This document shows positions 44,433 through 52,586 of a DNA stretch of 64,000 nt, piece after piece. Origin of the DNA: Sphingomonadales bacterium (GTDB lineage: Bacteria > Pseudomonadota > Alphaproteobacteria > Sphingomonadales > Sphingomonadaceae); contig JACXVD010000016.1 of the NCBI GenBank assembly GCA_014763545.1, forward strand, positions 1 through 64,000. The letters are read 5' to 3'. Positions within the stretch are counted from its first letter, which is position 1. Each line of letters opens with the position of its first letter. Position numbers and translations under genes: made by a program. The notes beneath the pieces are model-generated. The model was not told the origin of the DNA and did no database searches. It saw only the letters and a program-made list of their open reading frames with translations.

Positions 44433-44848
44433 GCCAGTTTAATGGCACAACTCCATACATGCGTCAATGGGATACTCGGGTAGTGTTTTGGCTCAGTCCG
44501 TTTTTTCGAGCCCGTCGATCCCTCGCAATAATGTCCCGGGCGACTTCCCGAAATTATGCGCGGACTCGCGGCGAAGGCTTTAATGCCTTCGGAGCTTGGC
44601 TATTCTTCTGCATGCGTGCGGTTGTAGTTTCGCCCACGTGCGACGACCAGTGCAATCATGCTCTGACTGCAAATGTTCGCTAGAACTCCGGTCGACCGTT
44701 GTTGACCAACTCACTCTCAAAGGCCAATCCGTTGGCCGACCCCAAGCCTCCTTCAATCAACCCGTGAAGGGTCCGCTACGCGTTCGCGTGCGGCCACTGC
44801 GGCCTGCTGCCTACGTGGTGATTGCGGCTTTGTGCCGTCTGTCCGGGG
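44433..44848. other. Non-coding stretch upstream of the transposase
   Basis: No credible gene; the open frame at 44459 has no coding character. Small perfect hairpins are present, for example GGCCAA (44722-44727) / TTGGCC (44732-44737). It probably holds the right end of the insertion sequence and the promoter of the following small gene. Confidence 0.4.
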
Positions 44849-44886
44849 CCTGTCGAGCGGGGATGGTCCCTGCTCCGAGACAGGAG
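44849..44886 (+). promoter_or_regulatory. Hairpin leader overlapping the ribosome-binding site (copy 3, different sequence)
   Basis: CCTGTC (44849-44854) pairs with GACAGG (44879-44884), and inside it GAGC (44855-44858) pairs with GCTC (44872-44875). The SD AGGAG (44882-44886) overlaps the 3' arm; the start is at 44894. Same design as the two leaders at 31.4 and 32.7 kb, but unrelated in sequence. Confidence 0.5.
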
Positions 44887-44893
44887 CTCGAAC

Positions 44894-45058
44894 ATGTCAC
44901 TCAAGACCGCACAGCGTCACGCCTGGAGCCTCGCCCGCACCCTGATGGTCTGCGTCACCCTGTTCCAGGCCGGTAACGGTTACGCCGCCGTTCCCACTTC
45001 CGAGTTCGATGGCGATCCCGGCAGCGTGATCCACGAATATGACCCGTTCAATCCCTGA
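44894..45058 (+). CDS. 54-aa exported peptide
   Basis: A short protein with a complete signal peptide (basic N-terminus, SLARTLMVCVTLFQAG, cleavage after GYA) leaving a mature acidic peptide of about 24 residues (VPTSEFDGDPGSVIHEYDPF). A good SD inside a hairpin leader supports translation. Role unknown; a periplasmic helper in conjugation is possible. Confidence 0.55.
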   Translation: MSLKTAQRHAWSLARTLMVCVTLFQAGNGYAAVPTSEFDGDPGSVIHEYDPFNP

Positions 45059-45202
45059 ACGCGTGACATCGCGTTGCGCAATCAGGCCGGATGCCCATCG
45101 GGTATTCCAGCTTGCGACCATGTCTGCTATTAAATCCGCGCACAATGCGCTGCGGTGGAGGTGGAGAGCGCGTCCCTTGCCCTTGGTTTCAAGGAGGACG
45201 CC

Positions 45203-45607
45203 ATGCTAATCGGCCTAGCCCTGATAATTGTCGCAGTCTTCATGATCTGCGCACTGCTTTTCCGCCTTTCGATCTACGCCCTGCCGCTGTTCGTAGCCTT
45301 TCTTGCCGGTTCGGTGACCTATCGTAGCGATAACGGCATCATGGCCGCGTTTGCTGCCGCCGCCATTGCCGTGATCGTCCTGCTCGCCGCCGCCCAACTC
45401 GCACTCACATTCGTCAGGTCCGACCTGACCCGGGCGGTGATCGGCATCGCTTTCGCTGCGCCCGCAGCCGTTGCAGGCTATCACGCAGTCCACGGGATCG
45501 CTGCTGCGACGATGCCGCAGAGCGCATGGCAGTTTGTCCTTTCGTTGATCGGCGCAGCCATCATTGCCACAGCCTCATTTACGCAATGGAGTCGCGCCCG
45601 CCATTAG
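45203..45607 (+). CDS. Small polytopic membrane protein
   Basis: A 134-aa protein with about four membrane helices (residues 2-35, 45-68, 78-100, 108-126) and a short basic C-terminus. AAGGAGG precedes the ATG at 45203. Similar small membrane proteins lie between DUF2493 and DUF736 genes in related elements; no function known. Confidence 0.62.
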   Translation: MLIGLALIIVAVFMICALLFRLSIYALPLFVAFLAGSVTYRSDNGIMAAFAAAAIAVIVLLAAAQLALTFVRSDLTRAVIGIAFAAPAAVAGYHAVHGIAAATMPQSAWQFVLSLIGAAIIATASFTQWSRARH

Positions 45608-46217
45608 CTTCGATGTTCCGCAAAGCCCCGCCCGGCAGGCGCCGGACGGAAGCTGGCACGGTCAGATTGGCCGTGACGGGTATGGTGCAGGGATCAGAGA
45701 AAGTCTGCCTCCACCGTTCCGGTTGGCGGCAGCCCGGGCGGGTGCTGGGTCGAGCCTGGGAGAGATGGTGCGGCCTGTCGGGGACAGGTCCGGAGCGAGC
45801 CGATTGCGGGACCGCCTAGGGACGGGTGTCAGTTCGTCCCCTATGGCCTGACTGCGGGTTACGGAAACGATCAGCGGGCACACGATAGTAGAAATCACCC
45901 TGTTCGCCGCTCACTCTGGCGAGTCCGGGAAGGGGCATGTCATCCCGCTCAAGTGCGACCCGAGCCCAATGCCGCCTCTTCAATGGCTTTGGTTGGCAGG
46001 GGATGGCTTCGCCGCTTGATCCCTTGCTGCAACGCCGTCTCAGCCAACTTTCTTCCCCTGCGTGTGCCACGCATTCCTCGCGAGGCAAGAAAGCCGTCTG
46101 GCCGTCGTCCTCCACTCGCGTTCCGGTCCTACGGATGCAGCGGGCGCAAGCCCCTGCCTTGAACCAGCCATCGAGGCCGCGATGGGCGCGGGTTCGACCA
46201 ACTTGAAGGAAATCATC
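45608..46217. other. 610-base non-coding gap
   Basis: Frames here lack coding character and overlap in all directions. The gap holds a CCTGTC-GGG-GACAGG hairpin near 45775 similar in stem to the leader at 44849, and ends in the upstream region of the DUF736 gene. A structured leader or small RNA is possible but not shown. Confidence 0.35.
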
Positions 46218-46538
46218 ATGGCCAACATCGGAACTTTCACCAAGACCGGCAACGAATACAAGGGCGAGATCGTCACCATGTCGGTGCAGCAGAAGAACGT
46301 CCGCATCGTCCCCGAAGCCAGCGATAACGAGAACGCACCGTCGCACCGGATCTTCGTCGGCCGCGCGGAAATCGGCGCCGCCTGGACCAAGACCTCGACC
46401 GAAGGCCGCGAATACCTCTCGGTCAAGCTCGACGATCCCAGCTTCACCGCCCCGATCTTCGCCAACCTGTTCGACGACGAAGACGGCAAGAGCTACAACC
46501 TGATCTGGTCGCGCGCTCGCCGCAACAACGGCGACTGA
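46218..46538 (+). CDS. DUF736 family protein (copy 1)
   Basis: A 106-aa protein with the DUF736 pattern: IGTFTKTGNEYKGEIVTM, NAPSHRIFVGRAEIGAAW and EYLSVKLDDPSFTAPIFANL. A compact beta-rich fold, nearly always found on conjugative elements; function unknown. GAAGGAA precedes the ATG. A second, diverged copy is at 52587. Confidence 0.85.
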   Translation: MANIGTFTKTGNEYKGEIVTMSVQQKNVRIVPEASDNENAPSHRIFVGRAEIGAAWTKTSTEGREYLSVKLDDPSFTAPIFANLFDDEDGKSYNLIWSRARRNNGD

Positions 46539-46587
46539 CCGCCAGGCCAGCCCCGCCCGGCACCTGCCGGGCGGGGCTTCGGCCTGT

Positions 46588-46815
46588 TCAGGCCTCGCTG
46601 CCGGCGGGCGGATCGGCGAGGAGGTCCGCAGGCTTCACCTGCAGCGCCTGCGCTGTTTCGTGGAGAGTGAGAAGTGTCGCGTTCTGCTCACCGCGCTCAA
46701 TCAGGCTGACATAAGCGCGATCGACACCCATGCGTTCGGCGACTGCTTCCTGGCTGAGCCCGGCTGCAACGCGGTAATGACGCACGTTGGCGCCGAACAA
46801 CTTACGGATATCCAT
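46588..46815 (-). CDS. XRE-family transcriptional regulator
   Basis: A 75-aa single-domain helix-turn-helix protein: LFGANVRHYRVAAGLSQEAV, AERMGVDRAYVSLIERGEQN. Small Cro/C-type repressor, probably controlling element genes. It is divergent from the gene at 47037, with a 14-bp palindrome upstream of its start. Confidence 0.82.
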   Translation of the reverse strand: MDIRKLFGANVRHYRVAAGLSQEAVAERMGVDRAYVSLIERGEQNATLLTLHETAQALQVKPADLLADPPAGSEA

Positions 46816-46851
46816 CCGTAGCTTAGAAACCGTTCGCGTATCTCCGTGCTA

Positions 46852-46865
46852 CGTATTATAATACG
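46852..46865. promoter_or_regulatory. 14-bp palindrome CGTATTATAATACG, putative XRE operator
   Basis: A perfect palindrome 37 bases upstream of the XRE start. It contains TATAAT on both strands, so a bound repressor would cover a -10 element. It is the only strongly AT-rich palindrome in this divergent gap. Confidence 0.5.
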
Positions 46866-47036
46866 CGGGCGGAGCGTCGGGCCCTCATTCTGATCATGGC
46901 CAAGGACTACTTTGCTTATGCCTCAAATTGAATGTCGCCCTACCGCGAATGGCACAGGCCAAGTTTTCACCAATCTGGTGCGGCTTAGTGCTAAACGCGT
47001 GTCCACGAACAACGAGTCGAGGCAAAGGCTCGTCCC

Positions 47037-47303
47037 ATGACGACACCACAGTTCGAAGATCGCGCGCCATCCGATGATCACATCACGGAGTATGACGAGC
47101 GCCATTTTGTGACGTATTTACGGATACTTGACGCTGATGCCGAGGGCGCCGACTGGCGCGAAGTCGCCAAGATCCTCTTCGGCCTGGATACTCGGGTCGA
47201 AGAAGAACGCGCGCGCGCTGTGCATGACAGCCATCTCGAGCGAGCGCGCTGGATGACGACGCATGGCTATCGCCACCTGCTTGATAAATCACGAAAAGGT
47301 TGA
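47037..47303 (+). CDS. Small DUF2285-type companion protein
   Basis: An 88-aa helical protein (ITEYDERHFVTYLRILDADAEGADWREVAKILFGLD, then ERARAVHDSHLERARWMTTHGYRHLL). The same small gene regularly precedes the DUF6499/DUF2285 gene in conjugative elements of sphingomonads and others. Its precise role is unknown; DNA binding is a guess. Confidence 0.68.
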   Translation: MTTPQFEDRAPSDDHITEYDERHFVTYLRILDADAEGADWREVAKILFGLDTRVEEERARAVHDSHLERARWMTTHGYRHLLDKSRKG

Positions 47304-47321
47304 TTTCAGGCCTAAGTATTG

Positions 47322-47334
47322 AGGGTTTAACCCT
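47322..47334. promoter_or_regulatory. AGGGTT-T-AACCCT palindrome
   Basis: A 13-base palindrome in the 157-base gap before the DUF2285-type gene, followed by a near-palindrome AAGTTGCGCAAACTT about 40 bases on. Either may be an operator. Confidence 0.3.
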
Positions 47335-47460
47335 AGTAATAGTCCCCGATGACCTTCGAAGCGCCGGACAAAGTTGCGCAAACTTGGTTACTTCCGACTT
47401 ATCTATACCGATCAGACAGTTGACGCTTGGCCTTTCCGCCTGTGCCATTCGGGGGTTGCC

Positions 47461-48235
47461 ATGTCCGGTGGTTCGTCTTGGCGGTCACCATCGACCGCAG
47501 ATCAGTATTGCGATCACGACTACGCGGATTTCGCGCAGGAATTCCTGAATCGCAATCGCGACTACCGGCAGGACTATGCCGATACCCAGGCCCGCATTGC
47601 CGAGCATCCTGCGAAACTACGAGAAGAACAGGAGGGCCTGGCCGGGCGGTGGGGCCTGTGCTTTCCCCACCGATCCTGAAGCCAATGTGCGCGAATGTCC
47701 GGCGCTGTGGTCGCCCGAGATTGCGCCGGATGTCGTCACCATTGAGGCTGCAAACCCGGCAGGTGCGATCCCGCTGCCGAAAGGATCTGAACCGCTGGCC
47801 GAGTATGCGAGCGGCACTGACCGCCATTACGTGATTGCCATCGCTTCCGCACGGCTGCGCCTGTGCGTGCGTAGTATGCCGGACCTGGCCATCCCCACCC
47901 TGACGATTCCCTGTGATCCCGCTTGTGCCTTGCGGCTTGCCGCTGCTGCCCGCTTTCAGCGGGTGACGCAGGGCAAACAACCGAACATCGACCGCGCGGT
48001 AGTGCCAACCGCCTACCAGCGATCCCGGTGGGTCCAGTTCCTCGCATTGCATGACGCGCTGGAGGCCGGGGCCTCCTCGCGCACACTCGCTTTCGACCTC
48101 GTCTTTCCTCGCCACCGTCCGCTCAGGGGCGCTGAATGGAAGGGCTCCGGGGAACGGCGTCACGTTCTGCGCCTGACAGCCGCTGCGCGCCGTCTCGTCG
48201 CTGGCGGATATCGCAGCCTGCTCCTCCACCATTGA
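47461..48235 (+). pseudogene. DUF6499/DUF2285 protein interrupted by a single-base frameshift
   Basis: From ATG 47461 the frame encodes a DUF6499-like start (WRSPSTADQYCDHDYADFAQEFLNRNRDYR) to GRWGLCFP and then stops at 47679. The next frame continues the protein (TDPEANVRECPALWSPEI) to 48235 with the DUF2285 C-terminus (WKGSGERRHVLRLTAAARRL). Removing one C from the CCCC run at 47665-47668 restores a single frame. It is therefore a recent inactivation, a sequencing error or a slippery site. The intact homologues are about 255 aa. Confidence 0.72.
48168..48230 (+). repeat. 63-bp imperfect direct repeat, left copy (end of the DUF2285 gene)
   Basis: Compared without gaps with 49964-50026, 48 of 63 bases match (about 76 percent). 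This copy encodes the last residues of the DUF2285-type protein (LRLTAAARRLVAGGYRSLL). Confidence 0.7.
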
Positions 48236-48257
48236 AAGCGGGAGGTGGCTTTCAATA

Positions 48258-49901
48258 TCAGCTCTCTGTCGGCGCCTTGATCGACCAGCGTGATCTGGCT
48301 TCCAGGAATGCCTGCACTACCCCACGCAGCAATATCAGACTCATCCGTTCCAGCCGGAGCTGATTCTCTTCCGATATCTGGTGATGGGCATTTCCGCGAA
48401 TGGCCTGGCAGATTGCGAGGTCGCTGGCGATTTGGGCGTCCAATGTTCCACCTTGCTTTGAATTGAACCAGTCGAGATCAATCGCTGCGGATAGCTGCGA
48501 AATTCTCCGATATTCGTCGCTCTTCAGCAGCTTGCCGACGGATGTCGCGGCCGGCCATATCTGTTTGAACTTCTCGTAAAGCTGGGTTTTCGGGAACTGA
48601 ACATTTCCGACCAACATTGCATGAACGATGTGCTCAACGCTCAATGCCATACCCTGGAGATCACTTTTGAGCCCGGCCAGATGTCGAGAATCCCCCGAGA
48701 ATGCCCGTTCATTCAACGAACGCCAGCGCCAATAGAATTCGTACAGGTCGTTTCCTTCGACAAAATCCAGGAAGTCGTTCGCATCTTCCTTGGTAAAGTC
48801 GGCCTTCAGAAGCGCGTCAGGTCGTGAAAAGCTGACGATCAAACGTTCGGCGTCTTCGCGCCATTCGGTTGACCAGTCCTGGAAAATCACTCGCAAGGTC
48901 GGTTTGAAATGCCCGGTCACACGGCCGACATCATCGAAAAGTCGTTGTGGTGGAACGTCCTTCAGGTAGCGGGCAAAAACCACTGCCTTCCCAATGAACG
49001 CCTTATAGGCCTTTGTGTGGTGCTGATATCCAATTCGTTCCCAGTCTCCCCAGCGTCTGCAGAGGAATCTGACTACCTCGATGACTTTCGGATAGCTGAC
49101 CCGGAAGCGCTCCCGACATCGTTTCGCAAGCTCAACCGACCTTGCTTCCATTTCAGCATGTTCATGGTCATCGATCTGACGGCGCCCCTTCCACCCCCTT
49201 CGCGTCAAAACGTATTGATCGTTCCTTGCGTCCTCCTCTGTGAACCAGACGATGGCGTCCAGAACCTTTTCAAAACTCCGGAATGACCGCAGGGAGCGGA
49301 TCGGTTCGAAGCTGATACCGCCACCAGTCCAGGATTCCGGGATCACGCCGGATTGCCAATCCCAATCCTCGGTATTGCCAAAATAGCTCGTCCCCATATC
49401 GTGGCACTCAAGGAAAAGGAGCAGTTGCCACGAACTGTAATACGTTACCGCTGTCTGGCTGTGCCAGAGGGGACCGCTTCGCTTTCCATCCACGCGGACA
49501 CGAAAATCAGCCCACGGCACGAATTTTCGCTTGGCCGGGTACTGAATGAATTGACGCCATTCTTTGTTCGGGCTGTCCAGCGGGTAGGCTTCGGTCAGTG
49601 GGTCAGCGTCCCACTTTCGACCTTGGCTTTGGCGAGCACGTTCCAAGGCGCAAGCCGCCTTCCAGCGCGGACCATTGGGTTCTTTCGGCCCCATTGGCCT
49701 TGGGCGTGGATAGCCAGGGCGCTCCATGGCGTACCACCGTCGTTCTATAGGATCGGGATACCGCAATCGTAGTCGCGGCACCAGTATCCGTTGCCGCTCA
49801 AGTCGTTCGAGAAGCCCTTCATTTGGCGGAAAAAGCAAGACTCTCAAGTCTTTGAGCTCGGACAGGAATTGACGAATTTCTAGATGACGAGAGAACCGCA
49901 T
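48258..49901 (-). CDS. Cargo protein of unknown function with possible C-terminal HEPN motif
   Basis: A 547-aa soluble protein, less GC-rich than the backbone and on the opposite strand. No ATPase or nuclease motif is seen in residues 1-450, which are rich in Trp, Tyr and charged helices. The C-terminal 90 residues are helical and contain AICQAIRGNAHHQISEENQ. Arg followed three and four residues later by His fits the RxxxxH motif of HEPN RNases. It lies between direct repeats that derive from the end of the DUF2285 gene, so it is an insertion in the backbone. A defence role is inference only. Confidence 0.6.
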   Translation of the reverse strand: MRFSRHLEIRQFLSELKDLRVLLFPPNEGLLERLERQRILVPRLRLRYPDPIERRWYAMERPGYPRPRPMGPKEPNGPRWKAACALERARQSQGRKWDADPLTEAYPLDSPNKEWRQFIQYPAKRKFVPWADFRVRVDGKRSGPLWHSQTAVTYYSSWQLLLFLECHDMGTSYFGNTEDWDWQSGVIPESWTGGGISFEPIRSLRSFRSFEKVLDAIVWFTEEDARNDQYVLTRRGWKGRRQIDDHEHAEMEARSVELAKRCRERFRVSYPKVIEVVRFLCRRWGDWERIGYQHHTKAYKAFIGKAVVFARYLKDVPPQRLFDDVGRVTGHFKPTLRVIFQDWSTEWREDAERLIVSFSRPDALLKADFTKEDANDFLDFVEGNDLYEFYWRWRSLNERAFSGDSRHLAGLKSDLQGMALSVEHIVHAMLVGNVQFPKTQLYEKFKQIWPAATSVGKLLKSDEYRRISQLSAAIDLDWFNSKQGGTLDAQIASDLAICQAIRGNAHHQISEENQLRLERMSLILLRGVVQAFLEARSRWSIKAPTES

Positions 49902-50160
49902 TGGCGGTTCTTATCGCACCGCAAAGCGCGTCACAAAGACTTCAAACGGACCGTGCAACGTCTTGCGCCTGACGGCCACTTAACGCCGTCTCGTCTCCAG
50001 CGGATATCGATCATTGCTCCATCACCGCTAACGCGACCCATGGGGTGACATTCGTGTCGCCGCCCACTCTGTCACTCCCTCAAGGTACCGCTGCCACGCC
50101 AAAGCTCGCGAACCCCAGCGACAGCCCGCTGTCGCATCCCATCTTCGCCGGAGCCTTGCC
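49902..50160. other. Gap with a decayed second copy of the DUF2285 gene end
   Basis: 49964-50026 is the right copy of the 63-bp direct repeat. In frame it still reads like the DUF2285 C-terminus (VLRLTAT, stop, RRLVSSGYRSLLHH) but carries an internal TAA. The rest of the gap holds the upstream region of the HTH gene and no other gene. Confidence 0.65.
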
Positions 50161-50433
50161 ATGGACGCCAGACCCACGCCTGTAACCGCCCGTTTCCTGC
50201 GGACGCCCGATGCCGCCGTGCATCTTGGCCTCTCGGCCCGCACCCTAGAAAAGCACCGCTGCTTCGGAACCGGCCCGGTCTACCGCAAGCTTGGCGGGCG
50301 GATCGTCTATGCCCTCGCCGATCTCGATGCCTGGGCCGAACAGGGCCTGCGCCGCTCAACCAGCGATCCGGGCAAGGGCGTAGTCCACCCGGCCAAGCGG
50401 CTTGACGGCTACACCCCGCCAGTACGGCGCTGA
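50161..50433 (+). CDS. MerR/AlpA-type helix-turn-helix protein
   Basis: A 90-aa DNA-binding protein: RFLRTPDAAVHLGLSARTLEKHRCFGTGPVYRKLGGRIVYALADLDAW is the excisionase/AlpA-like helix-turn-helix. This gene always precedes repA in this element family and probably regulates it or helps excision. Ten bases separate its stop from the repA start. Confidence 0.78.
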   Translation: MDARPTPVTARFLRTPDAAVHLGLSARTLEKHRCFGTGPVYRKLGGRIVYALADLDAWAEQGLRRSTSDPGKGVVHPAKRLDGYTPPVRR

Positions 50434-50443
50434 GGGACGATCC

Positions 50444-51325
50444 ATGCCCCGCATGTCCGCCCTTGCTGCGAGCCCGGCCCAGCTCGACCTGTTCGTCAGC
50501 GCAGGGGGCGATATCGCCACCCGGGATGCGCAGGATTTGATGGCCTGGCCCTTTTTCAGTCTCGCCAAGTCGAAACGGGTCAAGCCCATCGACTTCCGGA
50601 TGGGCGAGGTCTCGATCCTGGTCGAGGCGACCGCTGAGCACGGAATGGCGACCATCTGGGACGCCGACGTGCTGATCTGGGTTGCCAGCCAGATTGTCGA
50701 AGCGCGCGACATGGGCCGACCGACTTCGCGGCTGATCGCCGCCACTCCGCACGAGATCCTCGCCTTCACCCGGCGCGGGACCGGCAAGGCGAGCTACGAG
50801 CGGCTGAAAGCCGGGCTCGACCGGCTGCAATCGACCACGATTGCGACCTCAATCCGCCAGCGCGACGCGCGGCGGCGGCACCGCTTCTCCTGGATCAACG
50901 AATGGAAAGAGCGCCTCGACGGCTCTGGCCGCGCGCTCGGGATCGAGATGATCATTCCCGACTGGTTCTACGAGGGTGTGATCGACCAGGCGCTCGTGCT
51001 GACCATCGACCCGGACTATTTCGCGCTGACCGGCGGCCTCGAACGCTGGCTCTACCGGCTCGTGCGCAAGCATGGCGGAAAGCAGAAGAATGGCTGGAGC
51101 TTCGATTTCCAGCATCTGCATGTGAAGTCCGGCGCCCTGTCACCGCTCAAGCGCTTCGCCTTCGAGCTGCGCGACATCGTGCGCCGACAAGCGCTCCCCG
51201 GCTACCAGCTCACCATCGAACACACACTCGGCCGCGAGCGGCTGATGTTCGCAGCGCTGCCCGCCGATCCCTTCGACGTCGCCATGCGGCGCGTCGGTCT
51301 GCGCCCTGTGGATATGTCATCATGA
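50444..51325 (+). CDS. repA: Replication initiator protein RepA
   Basis: A 293-aa initiator of the RepA type found on IncP-like plasmids and Tn4371-like elements: LDLFVSAGGDIATRDAQDLM, WPFFSLAKSKRVKPIDFRMG, FTRRGTGKASYERLKAGLDRL, and the C-terminal winged-helix part GGKQKNGWSFDFQHLHVKSG. Three iteron-like repeats begin three bases after the stop, fitting a function in origin binding. ATG 50444 was chosen for agreement with family N-termini. Autonomous replication may let the element persist after excision. Confidence 0.83.
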   Translation: MPRMSALAASPAQLDLFVSAGGDIATRDAQDLMAWPFFSLAKSKRVKPIDFRMGEVSILVEATAEHGMATIWDADVLIWVASQIVEARDMGRPTSRLIAATPHEILAFTRRGTGKASYERLKAGLDRLQSTTIATSIRQRDARRRHRFSWINEWKERLDGSGRALGIEMIIPDWFYEGVIDQALVLTIDPDYFALTGGLERWLYRLVRKHGGKQKNGWSFDFQHLHVKSGALSPLKRFAFELRDIVRRQALPGYQLTIEHTLGRERLMFAALPADPFDVAMRRVGLRPVDMSS

Positions 51326-51327
51326 CG

Positions 51328-51392
51328 TTCGGACTATCAGGAACCGCCAGACTCGGACGATCAGGAACCCAAACTTCGGACTATCGGGAACC
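51328..51392 (+). repeat. Three 18-bp iterons: candidate oriV
   Basis: TTCGGACTATCAGGAACC (51328-51345), CTCGGACGATCAGGAACC (51352-51369) and TTCGGACTATCGGGAACC (51375-51392). They are spaced 24 and 23 bases start to start, about two helical turns, directly downstream of repA. A more AT-rich stretch follows at 51435-51475. Likely RepA-binding sites. Confidence 0.78.
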
Positions 51393-51451
51393 GAAATGGC
51401 CCCTAAGCCCGCAGATTCCCTCGCGTTCCGGCTCCCTTAACTATGCTAACA

Positions 51452-51470
51452 AAGAATCCTTCGGATTCTT
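51452..51470 (+). terminator. Short hairpin next to the iterons
   Basis: AAGAATCC (51452-51459) pairs with GGATTCTT (51463-51470) around a small loop, flanked on both sides by GCTAAC. It may end repA transcription or form part of the origin. Confidence 0.4.
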
Positions 51471-51534
51471 GCTAACGTCAGAACGCCTGTGGACGGACGA
51501 CGTAGCACCGCCGCGCAGGCCTGCCGAGACGAAG

Positions 51535-52008
51535 GTGAGTGACGGCGGTCCGCTGACCCATGTGACGCTGGTCTGGCGCGAAGGCGAGCGCGAGGACTGG
51601 CTCAAGTTCGGCAAGCCGGTGGCAGAGCGGATCATCGACCGCAGGCAGCGCGTCGAAAGCTACGCGGCAGGTCAGGTGTTCGCCCTGGTGCGCTGGGCTT
51701 CCAATGAATATGGCACGGTCCGATCAACGCTCGACATCGTGCGCGCGGTCGCGGCGGACGAACCTTGTGTCCGGATTGTGCAGGTCGACCCTGGCGGTGA
51801 TCTCCTCCTGTCGGTCAAAGGCTGGTCCAAGGTCGCGCAGGTCTTCCGCCTGATCGATGCGATCGAGGCGTCGGGCATCGACCCTTGCGAGGTTGCTCCC
51901 GATCATTGGCGGCACGTCCACAACCGCATGGCAGGGCGTGAACGCCCGCGTGGCTATACCTCCGCGCGCCATCGCGCATGGCTCCGGCGCAAGGCGCTCC
52001 TGCCATGA
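51535..52008 (+). CDS. DUF2840 family protein
   Basis: A 157-aa protein of the DUF2840 type: LTHVTLVWREGEREDWLKFG, FALVRWASNEYGTVRSTLDI and APDHWRHVHNRMAG are characteristic. The GTG at 51535 begins the conserved region. It overlaps the S26 peptidase start (ATGA). In the related elements a ParA ATPase gene normally lies between repA and this gene; it is absent here. Confidence 0.8.
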   Translation: MSDGGPLTHVTLVWREGEREDWLKFGKPVAERIIDRRQRVESYAAGQVFALVRWASNEYGTVRSTLDIVRAVAADEPCVRIVQVDPGGDLLLSVKGWSKVAQVFRLIDAIEASGIDPCEVAPDHWRHVHNRMAGRERPRGYTSARHRAWLRRKALLP

Positions 52009-52583
52009 TCCGACGCCGCTTCGTCCCCGCCGGTGTCGTCGCTGCCGCCACCCTCGCGACGCTGACCGTGCCGGTCTCGCGTTACGCGGTGTGGAATGCC
52101 ACGGCTTCCGTGCCCACAGGCCTCTACCTCATTCGCGGTACGGCCAGCCTGCATGTTGGCGAGCGAGTGGCTATCGAGCCGCCGCCAGCCATGCGCCGCC
52201 TGCTCGCTGAGCGGAACTATCTGCCGCGCGGCGTTCCACTCATTAAGCGCGTCGCTGCACTGCGCGGACAGCGTGTCTGCCGCTTCGCCCACGGCGTGAC
52301 CATCGACGGTGAATATGTCGGCGCGGCGCGTGCTCGCGACAGTCTGGGAAGGCCGCTCCCCGTCTGGGCAGGCTGCATCACGCTGCAATCGGGCGAGCTG
52401 TTCGTGATGAGCCCCGCCACACCCGACAGTTTCGATGGCCGCTATTTCGGCGTGCTGCAGATCAGCGACGTTATCGGCCGCGCCAAGCCCGTCTGGACCG
52501 ACGAAGCAGGCGATGGCGACCATCAGCTGCTCGCCGATCCTCGTGCCAATGATCCTTTCATCCCCCAAGCAGAAGGAAACTGA
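52005..52583 (+). CDS. traF: S26-family signal peptidase (TraF-like)
   Basis: A 192-aa membrane-anchored serine peptidase. One N-terminal membrane helix is followed by the catalytic serine in SVPTGLYLI (Ser35) and lysine in LIKRVAALRG (Lys81), then a periplasmic beta domain. In RP4, TraF cyclises the TrbC pilin, so a mating-pore gene set is expected but not visible here. The start overlaps the DUF2840 stop. Confidence 0.83.
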   Translation: MIRRRFVPAGVVAAATLATLTVPVSRYAVWNATASVPTGLYLIRGTASLHVGERVAIEPPPAMRRLLAERNYLPRGVPLIKRVAALRGQRVCRFAHGVTIDGEYVGAARARDSLGRPLPVWAGCITLQSGELFVMSPATPDSFDGRYFGVLQISDVIGRAKPVWTDEAGDGDHQLLADPRANDPFIPQAEGN

Positions 52584-52586
52584 CCC

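Noticed and set aside
43260-44500. Possible terminal inverted repeats of the IS1595 element
   Set aside because: A weak similarity (GCCAAA-type) between about 43278 and the reverse strand near 44495 is too short and gapped to define the ends.
44459-44683. 74-aa plus-strand frame upstream of the transposase
   Set aside because: No ribosome-binding site, odd composition, and it lies where the end of the insertion sequence should be.
45816-46346. 176-aa minus-strand frame in the gap before DUF736
   Set aside because: It overlaps the DUF736 gene and shows no family pattern; treated as non-coding.
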